Made by a program: the position numbers and the translations under genes. From NCBI GenBank assembly GCA_030407315.1, contig JALQPE010000931.1, forward strand, positions 1 through 64,000: a stretch of 64,000 nucleotides of DNA. Direction: 5' to 3'. Position 1 is the first letter of the stretch. Every line of letters starts with the position of its first letter. Positions 10,698 through 20,920 of the stretch are shown piece by piece. The notes under the pieces were generated by a model. That model saw nothing but the letters and a program-made list of their open reading frames with translations. It was not told the DNA's origin and ran no database searches. The DNA is from Asparagopsis taxiformis. Lineage: Eukaryota > Rhodophyta > Florideophyceae > Bonnemaisoniales > Bonnemaisoniaceae.

Positions 10698-11771
10698 ATG
10701 CCTTCTGTTATGAACGCAGTCGTGTGCCACGGCCCCAAGGATTATCGAGTACAACAAATCCCCCGCCCTGTCGCAGCCCGTAATGAGATAGTCATTCGAA
10801 TAGCCGCTTGTGGTATCTGTGCCTCCGACCGCAAGTGCTGGTCTGGCGCAGATATGTTCTGGGCAGACCCGTGGGTAAAGGCGCCAGTCATTCCCGGTCA
10901 TGAGTTTTTCGGCTACGTACATGACATGGGCGAGGGCGCCGAGGACCATTTCGGAGTTACACACGGTGACATGATTATCGCCGAACAAATCGTTCCCTGC
11001 CAAAAGTGCCGTTATTGCAATACGGGCAACTATTGGATGTGTGAGAAACACGATATATTCGGCTTTCAACGTCTCGTAGCTGATGGCGGCATGGCAGAGT
11101 ATATGCGACTACCTCCCAATGCCCTCGTGCACAAAATCCCGCCAACAATGCCGCTAGAAGATGCCGCAATAATAGAACCTCTTGCCTGTGCTATTCACAC
11201 CGTTAATAGAGCAGATATTCAACTTGATGATGTAGTTGTCCTAGCAGGTGCCGGCCAGATTGGTTTGATGATGGTGCAGGTAATCGTGTGTAAGACACCC
11301 AAAAAGCTTGTCGTAGTTGACCTCTCAGAAATGCGTCTCGCAAAGGCAAAAGCATTTGGAGCTGATGTGGTCCTCAATCCCGCCAAAGTAGATGCTATAG
11401 CTCAGGTGAAGCAGATGACAGATGGTTACGGCTCAGACGTATACATTGAGGCAACTGGCGTTCCACAGGGGGTCACTCAAGGTCTGCAGATGATACGCAA
11501 GCTCGGACGCTTTGTTGAATTTTCTGTATTCGGCAGTGAAACGTCCGCAGATTGGTCCATTATTGGAGACCGAAAGGAGTTAGATGTGCGAGGTGCCCAC
11601 CTTGGTCCCCGTTGTTACCCAATCGCCATTGACCTGCTTTCACGTGGCAAAGTAACCTCCCGCGGTATTGTTACCCATTCATACGATTTCAAAGATTGGG
11701 ACTCTGCAATTGAAATGGCCGACAACCCGGCAGCCATCAAGGTTCTTTTGCGACCCAGTGGTTCAAAGTGA
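10698..11771 (+). CDS. Zinc-dependent polyol dehydrogenase (erythritol/threitol dehydrogenase-like MDR)
   Basis: A 357-residue medium-chain dehydrogenase. Catalytic zinc ligands are Cys41 (GICASD) and His68-Glu69 (PGHE). The four structural-zinc cysteines are C101, C104, C107 and C115. A Rossmann motif GAGQIG follows. Segments such as AVVCHGPKDY at the start, GHEF and EQIVPC, and ELDVRGAHLGP near the C-terminus recall bacterial erythritol/L-threitol dehydrogenases of the EltD type, so the likely reaction is NAD-linked oxidation of a secondary alcohol in a C4-C6 polyol. The exact substrate cannot be read from sequence. The start is the first ATG (10698), which puts conserved sequence right at the N-terminus and implies a cytosolic protein. 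It converges with the PH-domain gene with only 60 bp between stops. Confidence 0.88.
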   Translation: MPSVMNAVVCHGPKDYRVQQIPRPVAARNEIVIRIAACGICASDRKCWSGADMFWADPWVKAPVIPGHEFFGYVHDMGEGAEDHFGVTHGDMIIAEQIVPCQKCRYCNTGNYWMCEKHDIFGFQRLVADGGMAEYMRLPPNALVHKIPPTMPLEDAAIIEPLACAIHTVNRADIQLDDVVVLAGAGQIGLMMVQVIVCKTPKKLVVVDLSEMRLAKAKAFGADVVLNPAKVDAIAQVKQMTDGYGSDVYIEATGVPQGVTQGLQMIRKLGRFVEFSVFGSETSADWSIIGDRKELDVRGAHLGPRCYPIAIDLLSRGKVTSRGIVTHSYDFKDWDSAIEMADNPAAIKVLLRPSGSK

Positions 11772-11831
11772 TTATGTTAAGAAACATGAATTTACAAGTA
11801 GATAGGTCAGCTCTACAATAGTAGAAAGGCT

Positions 11832-12404
11832 TTACTTTGGGCCGGCAAAGGTGAATTGTTTGAAAATCATTGATGCGGGGGTCTCTTCATAAACTTGAGC
11901 TTGAACAACGGGAAGATTGGGCGCGACGTAGGTGTCGTCGGAATTTTTGGATGACGCTGAGCTGCTTTGGCGCCGTTGTGGCTTGACCACCTTGAAATTG
12001 GTGCCAAGCGGAGTTCTTTTTCTTGAATCATCGGGAGTTTCAGTTTGGGCAGGCGGAACGTCGCCGGCTACAGCGGTCAACTTTGCGTCAGCGAGTTGGC
12101 TATGATTACTTTCTGGACTTTCTGTGCGCGACTTTTTTGGAGTGGCAGGCTTGGTGAGCGCTTGATACCATTGTTCGCATTCGTCGTAGCTATCGGCATA
12201 AAGTTCGAGCTTGTTGTTGTACAAATCGATTAAAATACGCTTGCGTTTTGGGTCGCAGGAAACGGAAGCATCGATGAGGTTTACTTGCCATGTGGGCGCG
12301 GACGAGGGATGGTGATGGTTGCTGAGCATGTGGTCATGGAAGCGCATGTATCGTTTTACTCTGCTGCCAATTCGCTTTCCCTTCTTGGAAAGATAGCCCT
12401 CCAT
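11832..12404 (-). CDS. PH-domain protein
   Basis: 190 residues. The first 88 form a pleckstrin-homology domain: it opens with MEGYLSKKGKRIGSRVKRYM, has a middle strand region with RKRILIDLYNNKLELYA, and ends with the invariant-Trp helix ECEQWYQALTK. PH domains bind phosphoinositides or proteins at membranes; the basic cluster KKGKRIGSRVKR is placed where lipid-binding PH domains carry their phosphate contacts, so membrane binding is plausible. The C-terminal half is low complexity with Ser, Pro and Thr, and I recognise no second domain. It converges with the polyol dehydrogenase. No orthologous family could be named. Confidence 0.75.
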   Translation of the reverse strand: MEGYLSKKGKRIGSRVKRYMRFHDHMLSNHHHPSSAPTWQVNLIDASVSCDPKRKRILIDLYNNKLELYADSYDECEQWYQALTKPATPKKSRTESPESNHSQLADAKLTAVAGDVPPAQTETPDDSRKRTPLGTNFKVVKPQRRQSSSASSKNSDDTYVAPNLPVVQAQVYEETPASMIFKQFTFAGPK

Positions 12405-12657
12405 GACGCGCGGTGGGTTGGGCAGATGGAGTAGGTAGGGTGGCGCAAAACTAATATGGAGGTAAAAGAGTGCGCCAGTGGGTGTCCCAATGGCAGTGAT
12501 TGATCGATCGGTATACGTTGAAAATGAGAATCATGACGTGCAATGGCGTTGTACCTTGCCGCGTAAGAGCAACAAGTGTTATCTGAATGAACATGCAAGA
12601 CGGCTGAAATCAAGCAATGTATGTGTCTACTATAATGGTCTTACGTAATACAAATTA

Positions 12658-13404
12658 TTACAAACAACGTGCCGCCTCAATAATGCAGCGCAGAAATTTG
12701 GTTGTGGCGCCGTCAACAACGCGAGATGCTGGCAACTCGGGATGAACTCCCGTCAACACCACCACGCCATTCATAAAAGTTCGTCGAATCGCTGCAGCAG
12801 GTGATTCGTTATCAATTCCATGTTGCTTCAACAGCGGCTCTGTATATCTGGCCAGCGTTGTGACACCAGCAGCACCGATGGCGTGCTTCAAATCCCAAGC
12901 GGCGCCGCCGTTACAGTAAACGTCACATTCGAATCGCTCTCGCTGCCACTCACAGCGCAAGCGCTCCCTAGTAGCGCCGCGTTCGCTCGCATAACAGAAA
13001 TTGGGCCGAACGGCGCCAATGGCCGCATACGGCACCAGTTGTAGTGGTCGCTTTCCGACCACGCGAAGCGACGCATCGTTCTTCTCGAATATACACATGC
13101 GACTAGCGAAATATGCACCGGCACATATGCCAATATACGAAGCGCCCGCAGCAATAACCGAACGAATGGCCTGGATACATGCTTCGTCCAAACGTTTGAG
13201 GTACGGCCGATCGGCTCCGCCCGGCATGATGAGCGCCGTTCTTTCCGGCGGCTGGCGTTTCAAACATTTGATCAAATCGGGAGCATTGACCGTTTCGACC
13301 AGCGCTGTCGGGTATCCCAGTGTCACCGTTAGCGCGTATATACAACCGAGTACACTTTGCTGGCTCGTGCCTTCATCGTTGTAAATGTAAATTGCACGAC
13401 GCAT
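12658..13404 (-). CDS. Biotin-protein-ligase N-terminal-like (BPL_N) glutamine-amidotransferase-fold protein
   Basis: A 248-residue single-domain protein. It starts MRRAIYIYNDEGTS, has a PGGADRPYLK segment near residue 61 and a nucleophile elbow GICAGAYF with Cys94, then a conserved NGGAAWD and a C-terminal GVHPE. This order is that of the BPL_N family (class I glutamine amidotransferase-like fold) that forms the N-terminal half of yeast-type biotin-protein ligases. The ligase domain itself is absent, so this is a stand-alone version of unknown activity. Cys94 is in the right place for a catalytic nucleophile; the HPE motif may supply the His and Glu of a triad. It diverges from the prefoldin gene, with 293 bp between ATGs. 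Confidence 0.8.
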   Translation of the reverse strand: MRRAIYIYNDEGTSQQSVLGCIYALTVTLGYPTALVETVNAPDLIKCLKRQPPERTALIMPGGADRPYLKRLDEACIQAIRSVIAAGASYIGICAGAYFASRMCIFEKNDASLRVVGKRPLQLVPYAAIGAVRPNFCYASERGATRERLRCEWQRERFECDVYCNGGAAWDLKHAIGAAGVTTLARYTEPLLKQHGIDNESPAAAIRRTFMNGVVVLTGVHPELPASRVVDGATTKFLRCIIEAARCL

Positions 13405-13697
13405 TTCAAATCAGCTTGCGCAGCGATTATGGTTGAGAGTGGCTGTGCAAAGCGCGCTTGCCCGCGCTCGCCGTCGAGGCGGACGTCTCATCGCACGACT
13501 TGCACTCGACTTGGCGTCCGCGAGATTGAAATGACAGTTAATAATAGATCTTACGACGGCCCATTCCATTTACTCTTCAAAGGGAGCGCCCGTCGAAAAA
13601 ATAAAAAAACAGCTTTTTTCATCGCGATCGCCCACCTTTCTACCGCGACTCATCGTCCTCCATTCAAATCGCGCCGTCCGTGCCAACTTGACTCACT

Positions 13698-14202
13698 ATG
13701 ACCGAACAACTTTCACCCGAACAGCAGAGGGAACTCGTTGCAAAGTATCAGAACTTGAGAGAGCAAGTCGACGACTTGTATTCCAAGCTTGGACAAGTCG
13801 AAAATGATCGAGCAGAACATGAGTACGTGGTTGTAGCCCCTTTGCTTTTATTCGATTTCTTCTGCTAACTCTCGCCCTTGTAGACTCGTCCTCAAACAAC
13901 TCAATGCGCTCGATGGCAACCGCAGGTGTTGGCAGCAAATTGGTGCCGTTCTGGCAGAGAAAAAGGTCTCAGATGTCGTACCTATATTATCGATGAATCG
14001 CGACAAGGTACGTTGGTTAGCTGTTGCCTTGTTGATACTTTGCACTCGCCCTACTGCATCCACTAATGCGCCAGTCGGTCCACTGCCATTTCCTATCTAG
14101 TTTGAAGAAGTTGTCAAGCAATTGTCTGAAACAATTCAAAGCAAGGACAAAGAAATCGTGCAACTTCAGAACAAGTACGGCATCAGAGAAGTGCGAAAGT
14201 AA
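13698..14202 (+). CDS. Prefoldin subunit 2, three exons
   Basis: Reconstructed as a join of 13698-13822, 13884-14007 and 14101-14202. Both donors are GTACGT; acceptors are TTGTAG and ATCTAG; the introns are 61 and 93 bp. The 116-residue product starts MTEQLSPEQQRELV, continues with a coiled-coil helix, EHELVLKQLNALDGNRRCWQ across the first junction (matching the prefoldin 2 hairpin), then GAVLAEKKVSDVVPIL, and a second long helix ending in GIREVRK. The prefoldin hexamer captures nascent actin and tubulin and hands them to the CCT chaperonin in the cytosol; subunit 2 is a beta-type subunit. Frame and family motif continue exactly across both junctions, so I trust the splicing. Confidence 0.88.
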
Positions 14203-16439
14203 ATGTGACAGTAGCCAGTACGGCGCTGCAATCGTATAAGTTGCGTGGAAGCAAAGGAACACCTTGCCCGAGAACGCCACATCACCTCCCGAGCGAATAG
14301 TTGGAAAACATGCGTCCATTCATACGACAAGCGAAAGTAGTTGAGACCTCGTCTGTCGCCTTGTTTCTAAAAGGAACGTGTCAACGATTCATGCCACGAC
14401 AGGCTCAGCCCGACTCGCTTGCGCTCGGCTCAGCTCGGCTTGGCTCATCGCGTCCGTGTCAAACTGGAACATGAGCACATATGCCTTTGAATCGACACCG
14501 CCACACGTACATTGAATAGACCTCGTGACATTATTCCAATCGCATTGCACACACCTTACTAGCTCAACTACACACTATGATTCCGATGGAACAAACATTG
14601 CATGACCATCGATACTGAAACTTTTGGCGTGACGAAAAATTACAGCTCGCCAAATCATGCCGATACAAACACGTCTACTTCCAGCAGCTGCTCCAAATGC
14701 CATACGATGTTTGATGACTAGGGTGTACAGTTGCGCCGCGTGGACGGACGAACGAACAAAACAGATGAGACGACTGTGCTGCGTCGCACCGCACCGCGCC
14801 GCGCCGCCGCAAGTAGATGCCAATTAGCGTGCGGCACACTGTTTGTCCTTGAGCCAGTGCGCTGCTTCCCATGGTGTCCCAGGACGAGGTGGGATGAAAA
14901 TACTGGGCAGTTGCGAGGCGTGTCCGTCTCTAGACGCAAGCCAAATAACGTGCTACCCAAGTAAGTATGCGGCAGACATACAGATGGCTGGAAAAGAAAG
15001 TTGTGGAAGCTGAGCTGTGTGCCAAATCATTTGCAGTTTGTACGGTAAACTATGGTCTGTACATGTGCGTTCCAAACTGCAGCAGATGCGTTTATCGCTC
15101 GCTTGCGCAATGTCACGCCAGGCACTGGCTGTTCAAGCTTGAAATAGAGAAGACGCCAGCGCTTAGGATGCGGCCAGTCGGTCGGTCGGCCATTCACTCG
15201 ATGGATCGATCGCGTTTGCTCGCGGCAGACAAGTTGTGAACAAGAATCGAGTTGTAGCGGATCTGTCGTTAGACTGGTTCGTTTTCCTGGGAGTGGAGTG
15301 GCTAAACTATAAATAGAGCTGTACTAGGGTTTAATCACATGGCATTGTAACGTCGCCAATGAAGAGTGGGTTGGCACATAACCACGGATAGGAAAAGGGA
15401 TGAGGGTGAAATAGTTGGCAGCGTGCACGGTCGGTGAGAAAAGGTGGTGTGATGGCGGGGGATTGTGTCAAGTGTGGGAGGCGAGGCGAGCAACGCAACG
15501 GAAACCTGATTTACACGAAATTGGCAATAAGAAGTCTTGTGTTGCCAGCTCAGCACGAGTTTGATGTAGAATTGATTTTGTGTCAGGAGGCACCTGTGCA
15601 TGAGCGATTGTGGTGGTGGCGGCAACGGAGACGGGGCGGCGGCCAATGGATGGGGCGGATGAGGAAGGTAGGCGCATGCATGATCTATTCCAATGGACTG
15701 GGGCGACGACGTGGACGGACAGGAGGGGGGGCTGTCGGAGAAGGACCGGCGGAATCGGCGACAGCGCTGAACGCTTTGCTAATTTGAAGCAATCGCAAGA
15801 TCGATGAGAGTGCCGTGCGCACTTTGGGCAGCTGTCGATTGACGGTGTTGCTATATGGGCGGGCCGGACGGGGTGGGTGGAGCAACGGCACTGCGTTGAG
15901 CGAGTGCGCGGAATGTTACATAAGTGATTTAATTTAGTCGCCAGTTAAACATTCATAGACGTTCCATCCATTGGACGAATTGGAAGCAGAGTTTGTGCCA
16001 AAATCGATACGATATCGAGAGATCTCGCAGGACGATAACGTTTTCAGTCAACTGGATGCAGCGAAACAAGCGCAGTTCCAAAAATATACCACCGCGATCG
16101 CTCGCTCGCTCGATCTGTAGCGTCAACATTACCATATACCGATGTGTGTCTGTCATGGCGGGGGCGTCCAGGCCTCTTGCGCACAATACCGTGCCACCGG
16201 CGTGCCGTGTTGCGCGCCTGTGAGGCAGACGACTTCAAGTTGAGGAGTTTGCCCATCACGTGTTGTGCGAAGAAAACTGCCAGCAAGAAATGTGTTGGTT
16301 GTGTCAAACATGCGCAAAGCGGGCGCGATAACAACGCTCACGTAATCAAACACAACTGGATCACATCGCTACTTTGCTGTACCTTCTTTTGGTCACGACA
16401 CACCCCCAATCACAATACTCGTGTGGATTGACTATTTCA
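14203..16439. other. Intergenic stretch, no supported gene; orphan TATA box
   Basis: About 2.2 kb with overlapping short frames on both strands, none with a family motif. GGCTC-rich low-complexity DNA occurs near 14400-14450, a GCC/CGC-rich run near 14785-14810 and GCTC repeats near 16096. A perfect TATAAATA at 15308-15315 is followed only by a four-codon frame, so it could drive a non-coding RNA or a gene whose exons I cannot see. Several GC-rich frames at 15400-15900 look like composition effects. Confidence 0.4.
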
Positions 16440-17890
16440 TACTTCTCAATCTATTTCCTCCGATTAGCTCCCACCAAACTCCAACTCTACACATGTACAC
16501 TTTCCATCGATAAAAATAATTTCTAAATCATACACTTCGTCTCACCACTTCCAGAGAATAAACAATTATTCATTTCATAAGTCCTCTCGTTAGTCCGCAG
16601 CACGAGCTTCCATGCATCCAAACCCGCTCATTTCATCCTTCCTATCATCACAGAATACACCAAGTCGACATTTCCCATTAAAGTTCAAACTAAAACCACC
16701 ATTCTATAATTTCGTCTCGACACATTATTTTCCCTTCCTACAGAACAAAAAGGAAGAATTCTAGTCTCAGCGTTATTCAATTGCAATTTCTCAATCCCAG
16801 ATAATCCTTTCCGCTTTCTACCTTAAAAATGGTACCATGCAAAATATTTCTTTTCCGTTCGGACATTTCATGATCTAGAATACTAGGTCAATAAGGGTAT
16901 TCCATAAAATGATTCAAGTGCAGTTTGCCTTTCATCATATTATCTACATTCTTCATTTCTGCAATAACTTGACCAGTTCTGCTAGAATTGCGGTCGACAG
17001 GTCCCAATGGCCACTTTCAATTCTTCTCCCCTTCCCAAAAAGTCGTTTAAGTTTCTACTCTAGAGCACACCCGTAGCCACGAGAAAAGCCATGAAAGAAA
17101 GAGATGAGGAGGACTTATTTCTCCAACTCCTGAACGACGCAGCGAATCTCTATAAGTTCCCGAATTTCCGTTCAAATAAATTTGAAGCTTACAAAGAGAG
17201 ATATTGTTGAGCCAAAATCCAACTTGGACTACTCGAAATTTCACCCTGACCTCAATAGATTATCAAGAGATAATTTCTGTTCGTCTAGTTTTTTTCGACT
17301 TGGGAACCTGCTAGAGGCATAATAGAAACCAATGGAGAGGTAAAATATGTTTTCTGTATAGATATTCATAGAATTACGATAAAAGAATGTTTTACGACGA
17401 AGATTGAAGTCTTCCAGAGACTCTTCGTTCCTATGCTTCCGAAAATGACAAAATGTACTCAAGAGAGCCATTTATCTTCTCTCAAATGGGGAGCATGATG
17501 TATCAATCAGATTTGAAGTATTCAATTAGTATTTATATCCATGTTCCAGAAGATGTTTTCCGTTCTCATTTCTATTTATTTTGGCGTATATGAATCTATA
17601 TAGTATATCTGTTCTGTGAAAAGATATAGGGCTAAACATATCTTTATTTCTTGTTGTTTTAAACTGAATATGGTGGTCTTTTCCACACATTCAGCCCGTA
17701 AAATGTCTTTCTGGAAACATTGCCTAAGAATAATATCGTCGAGAAGTACTCATGACAGAAGGTGAAGTAACGAATTTCGATATAGGTTATTAAGGAACAG
17801 AAAATATAAGGAATAAATGAATATTCCAAAGCGTGGTAGCGGTACTGATGAAAGCCCATACAACTAATTGCTTTCTGATATTACTTTCGG
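16440..17890. repeat. AT-rich island, possible decayed mobile element
   Basis: The base composition changes sharply: the stretch is visibly AT-rich compared with both sides, with pyrimidine-rich plus strand up to about 17040. It has no open frame above about 76 codons and nothing resembling reverse transcriptase or transposase. A degenerated transposable element or an AT-rich spacer is the simplest reading. I found no terminal repeats by eye. Confidence 0.35.
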
Positions 17891-19972
17891 ATTTTACCGG
17901 CTCCAAATTCACCACTGTGAGACACTGCGCGTCGCAGGAAGGGAGGAATGAAAATTAATTTGCAACGGAAACAGCTAACGAGCTGGATAGTTCTCTGATG
18001 GGTCGACAGTGCATACGAGACGTGGCTAAAAGGTCGAGAACTAAGGTAACGGTCACAGCAAGCAATTGATCACGAAGGGTTGGCGCCAATCGTAGCTTGA
18101 ATCCACGGGCACGTGTAGTAGCGCAGGGCGACAGCAGGGACCCGAGCCTCCTAACACGTGTACGCCGGCGCGCTTAAACATCATGGTACGCTAGAAGTGA
18201 CATCATTAGCGATAGTGTCAATATTAGTTTACTGTAGTAGAAGTAAAGGAAAAGTGTCAGTGTAGTGGGGAATTTGTAGGAAACATCAGGTGCACCCTAC
18301 TGGTTGGCCTGAACCATCGGTCCTAGCCATCCGAGATCCTACTGTGACATACTCAATACGGTGACTCACCCCAAAGTGCTACAATGAAGTCAGCAAAACT
18401 GTGGACTACATTATTTTAGACTTGAAAACGCCTTACAACCGCTCTTCAGCGTGCAAACTCTCTAGGGAGAGTACATCTACGATTTCCAATCGTGTTTCGT
18501 CGCGCGTGAACCGTACAACACACTGGGACGCACCGTGACGCCGATTCACTGCTGTGCAGGAGACTCCTACCGCGAGTTATGAAGACCACATCCGGTGCTG
18601 GCAGTCGCGCAACCCATCTGGTCCGACTGGCACGTTTAATTACTCCGTTTGGAGGATTGGCGAGCACGGGTAGCCTTCAAGTAGGTTGGAGACTGCAGAC
18701 GGGAATACTCTTGGTCGGAGGAATCTCTAGGAAGACGTTCTCTACCACTGTACCGACATATTAGTCGAAGGCTGTATCAGGACTCGGTCCTTGAGTATTA
18801 CTCATCTTTCTCTTTTCGGAATCCGGCTGATTACCGCCAATTGGAGAGCATTTCTACAGCGTACTCGCTGGATCTAGGCTTTTCTCGATTTCGCTTGCTC
18901 TACTCCGTTTCTGGAGAATTGTATTTGTTCGACCCCAGAAATAAGTCGTACACTAATAGTCTCATGAAAGCGGACGGAAACTGGACTCAAGGTTCTATCG
19001 GCTGGCTTTTGCGCTGTAGTGTTAGTCTTTGGACATAGGTAATGAAATCATGATATACTTGAGGTTGGCTGTAGCATGGATCTTGGTTGCTAGTCGAGGT
19101 AGTAGAAGTTGAAATTGTAGACAAGATAGACTTGGTGTGGGCACCGTTTGAAGAGAAGTCGAAGGAAATAGCGATGCAAAGGTTGCTAACATATACTCTA
19201 CAATTGGATGATTAGAGGAAGTGTGATTGTTTGTAGTGTATTGGGGGAAGGGGTGTATTTGGTCGATTATAGGCGTGCTAGAACAGGTACGGAAAGGGAA
19301 TGATAGAAAATTCCACAATGGGAAAGATTATTGGGCGAGTTGGAGTGATTTTTTATGAGAAAAGTATGATGTGATGGAGGTGGTTTCGATCTGTGTAAGA
19401 AAAATGCTGCATATATATTGAATGGAATGAAATTACATGGCATGCGTCACATCATGTTTGCGGGGCAAGCGATGTGCTGCAGGATGATTCGTGCAGACCT
19501 GGATGTGGCGGGTGATGTAGGCGGTACAGGGTTTTTTTGTGGTGCAAGTTGATTGGGAGGGAGCGGTGCGACGTGAGAATATACGAATAAAAAGTGAACA
19601 AACGATCTGAATGATCAGTCAACATAAACTGAGTGCGCATAGCGCGACAGCCGCGATGGTTGACAGGGCGCGTGCCGCGCACGCGACGAATAATTCTACG
19701 GTTTTAGACACAGTGTCCGGCACGCGTGTTCCTTGTTGGCTAGCGATATGTACCGAACCAACCAGATCAGTCAACAAGCCATTTTTCTTGCACGTGTCAC
19801 CGTCGTTTCTTTTGTTTTTTTCCACCGATACAAACGCCACACCGCGCGCAGCAGCACAGCACAACGCAGTGCACCGCATCCGCTTTGTTCACCTCCCTAC
19901 CTCCTTCCTGCCGCCGCACTCGTCCTCCCCGCTCGACTCGCTCGGCCTCCCCCACCCTCAACCGCCCTTCCC
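17891..19972. other. Gene-free stretch with possible ORF remnant at 18685-19038
   Basis: Composition returns to balanced. One plus-strand frame is open from after the stop at 18682 to the TAG ending at 19038; it lacks a convincing ATG and would encode about 117 residues including RNPADYRQLE and FRLLYSVSGELYLFDPRNK. It looks protein-like but I do not recognise it; it may be a fragment of an old retroelement or an exon of an unseen gene. The rest, 19040-19970, has only short overlapping frames and leads into the GATA gene promoter. Confidence 0.3.
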
Positions 19973-20920
19973 ATGTTGCACAACTTCTGCAAGGACACCG
20001 CTCCGAGCCATGTACGCAAGTTTTATCTAGCACGCCTCTATCGTGCCACGGCAGACATGCCCGACTATCCCGACCATGCTCATCAGTCTCCGCTCGACCC
20101 ATCCCCCCACTACAGCACCCTTCCCCGCACCCGCCCCCGCGGCGACGACGGCCGCTTTGTTCCCCGCGCTGACGAGGAGCCACCTGTCGATCATCGCGAA
20201 CGCAAGATATGTGGTTGGTGTCGAACCAGTAATACCTCTCAGTGGAGAGTCGGTCCTACCAACGGTTCCATTGGTATGTTTCCCCCCTTTTAGTAGCAAT
20301 GTGTCCGTCTCCCACTCAATACTAACCGCTCTCGCCCCGCCCCGCCCCACCCACCCCACCCAGAAATGGGAACCCTCTGCAATGCTTGCGGAATCAACTA
20401 CCGTCGTGCACTCGCAAAGTCCCCAGAAGGAACCCTCAATCTCGACCGTCTAGCGCAACAAATGGGCCACACAAGACTCTCAATTCAAAAGGCACTCAAA
20501 CGCCAACGAAAACTCTCCGCTCCGCAGCATCAGTTCAAAAGAAGTAGACCCTCCCGTGCTGATCGATTCGCACCACAACCTAGAATCACTTTCTCCAATC
20601 TAACTCCACCAATCCCAGATGAGATTACCCGAAATTTCACCAATCCGCCTGTCCTGCTGCACAGACCTCCCATTGCGCCAAACAGCCTCGATTCCCCCGT
20701 CTACCCCATGCCGCGACCACCTTCAAGTCGCCTCTTACCGCACGTTTCCGTGGAACAGCCTCTGTCCTCAATACCATTCCCTGCTCAACACATTTCCGCT
20801 CCATTGGATCATTCCTCTCCAAGTAGACAGTCGCTTCGCTCAAAACCTGAAGATTCGGCCGCTCGCTTGCCGCCTTTTCAGTCGTTTATAGGAGAGCTTC
20901 ATAGGCGCCCCCCAATGTAG
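19973..20920 (+). CDS. GATA-type zinc-finger protein 1, two exons
   Basis: Two exons: the first runs from an ATG at 19973 or, more likely, 20057 to 20273, then a 90-bp intron (donor GTATGT, very C-rich, acceptor CCCAG), then 20364-20920. From 20057 the product is 257 residues. It has a basic motif TRPRGDDGRFVPR, then a GATA finger beginning CGWCRTSNTSQWRVG and ending LCNACGINYRRA, then a basic tail and a Pro/Ser-rich C-terminus. GATA factors bind WGATAR DNA in the nucleus. With this donor the spacing between the cysteine pairs is 22 residues, longer than the usual 17-20; a weaker donor at 20265 (GTTCCA) would give 19. A sister gene lies at 24300. Confidence 0.8.

Noticed and set aside
15335..15891. 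Pro/Arg-rich minus-strand frames near 15.5 kb
   Set aside because: They look like composition effects in a GC-rich stretch; I found no motif and no splice arrangement that joins them.
18771..18790. Sequence resembling a retrotransposon primer-binding site
   Set aside because: It lacks the leading TGG and no LTR-like ends could be matched by eye.
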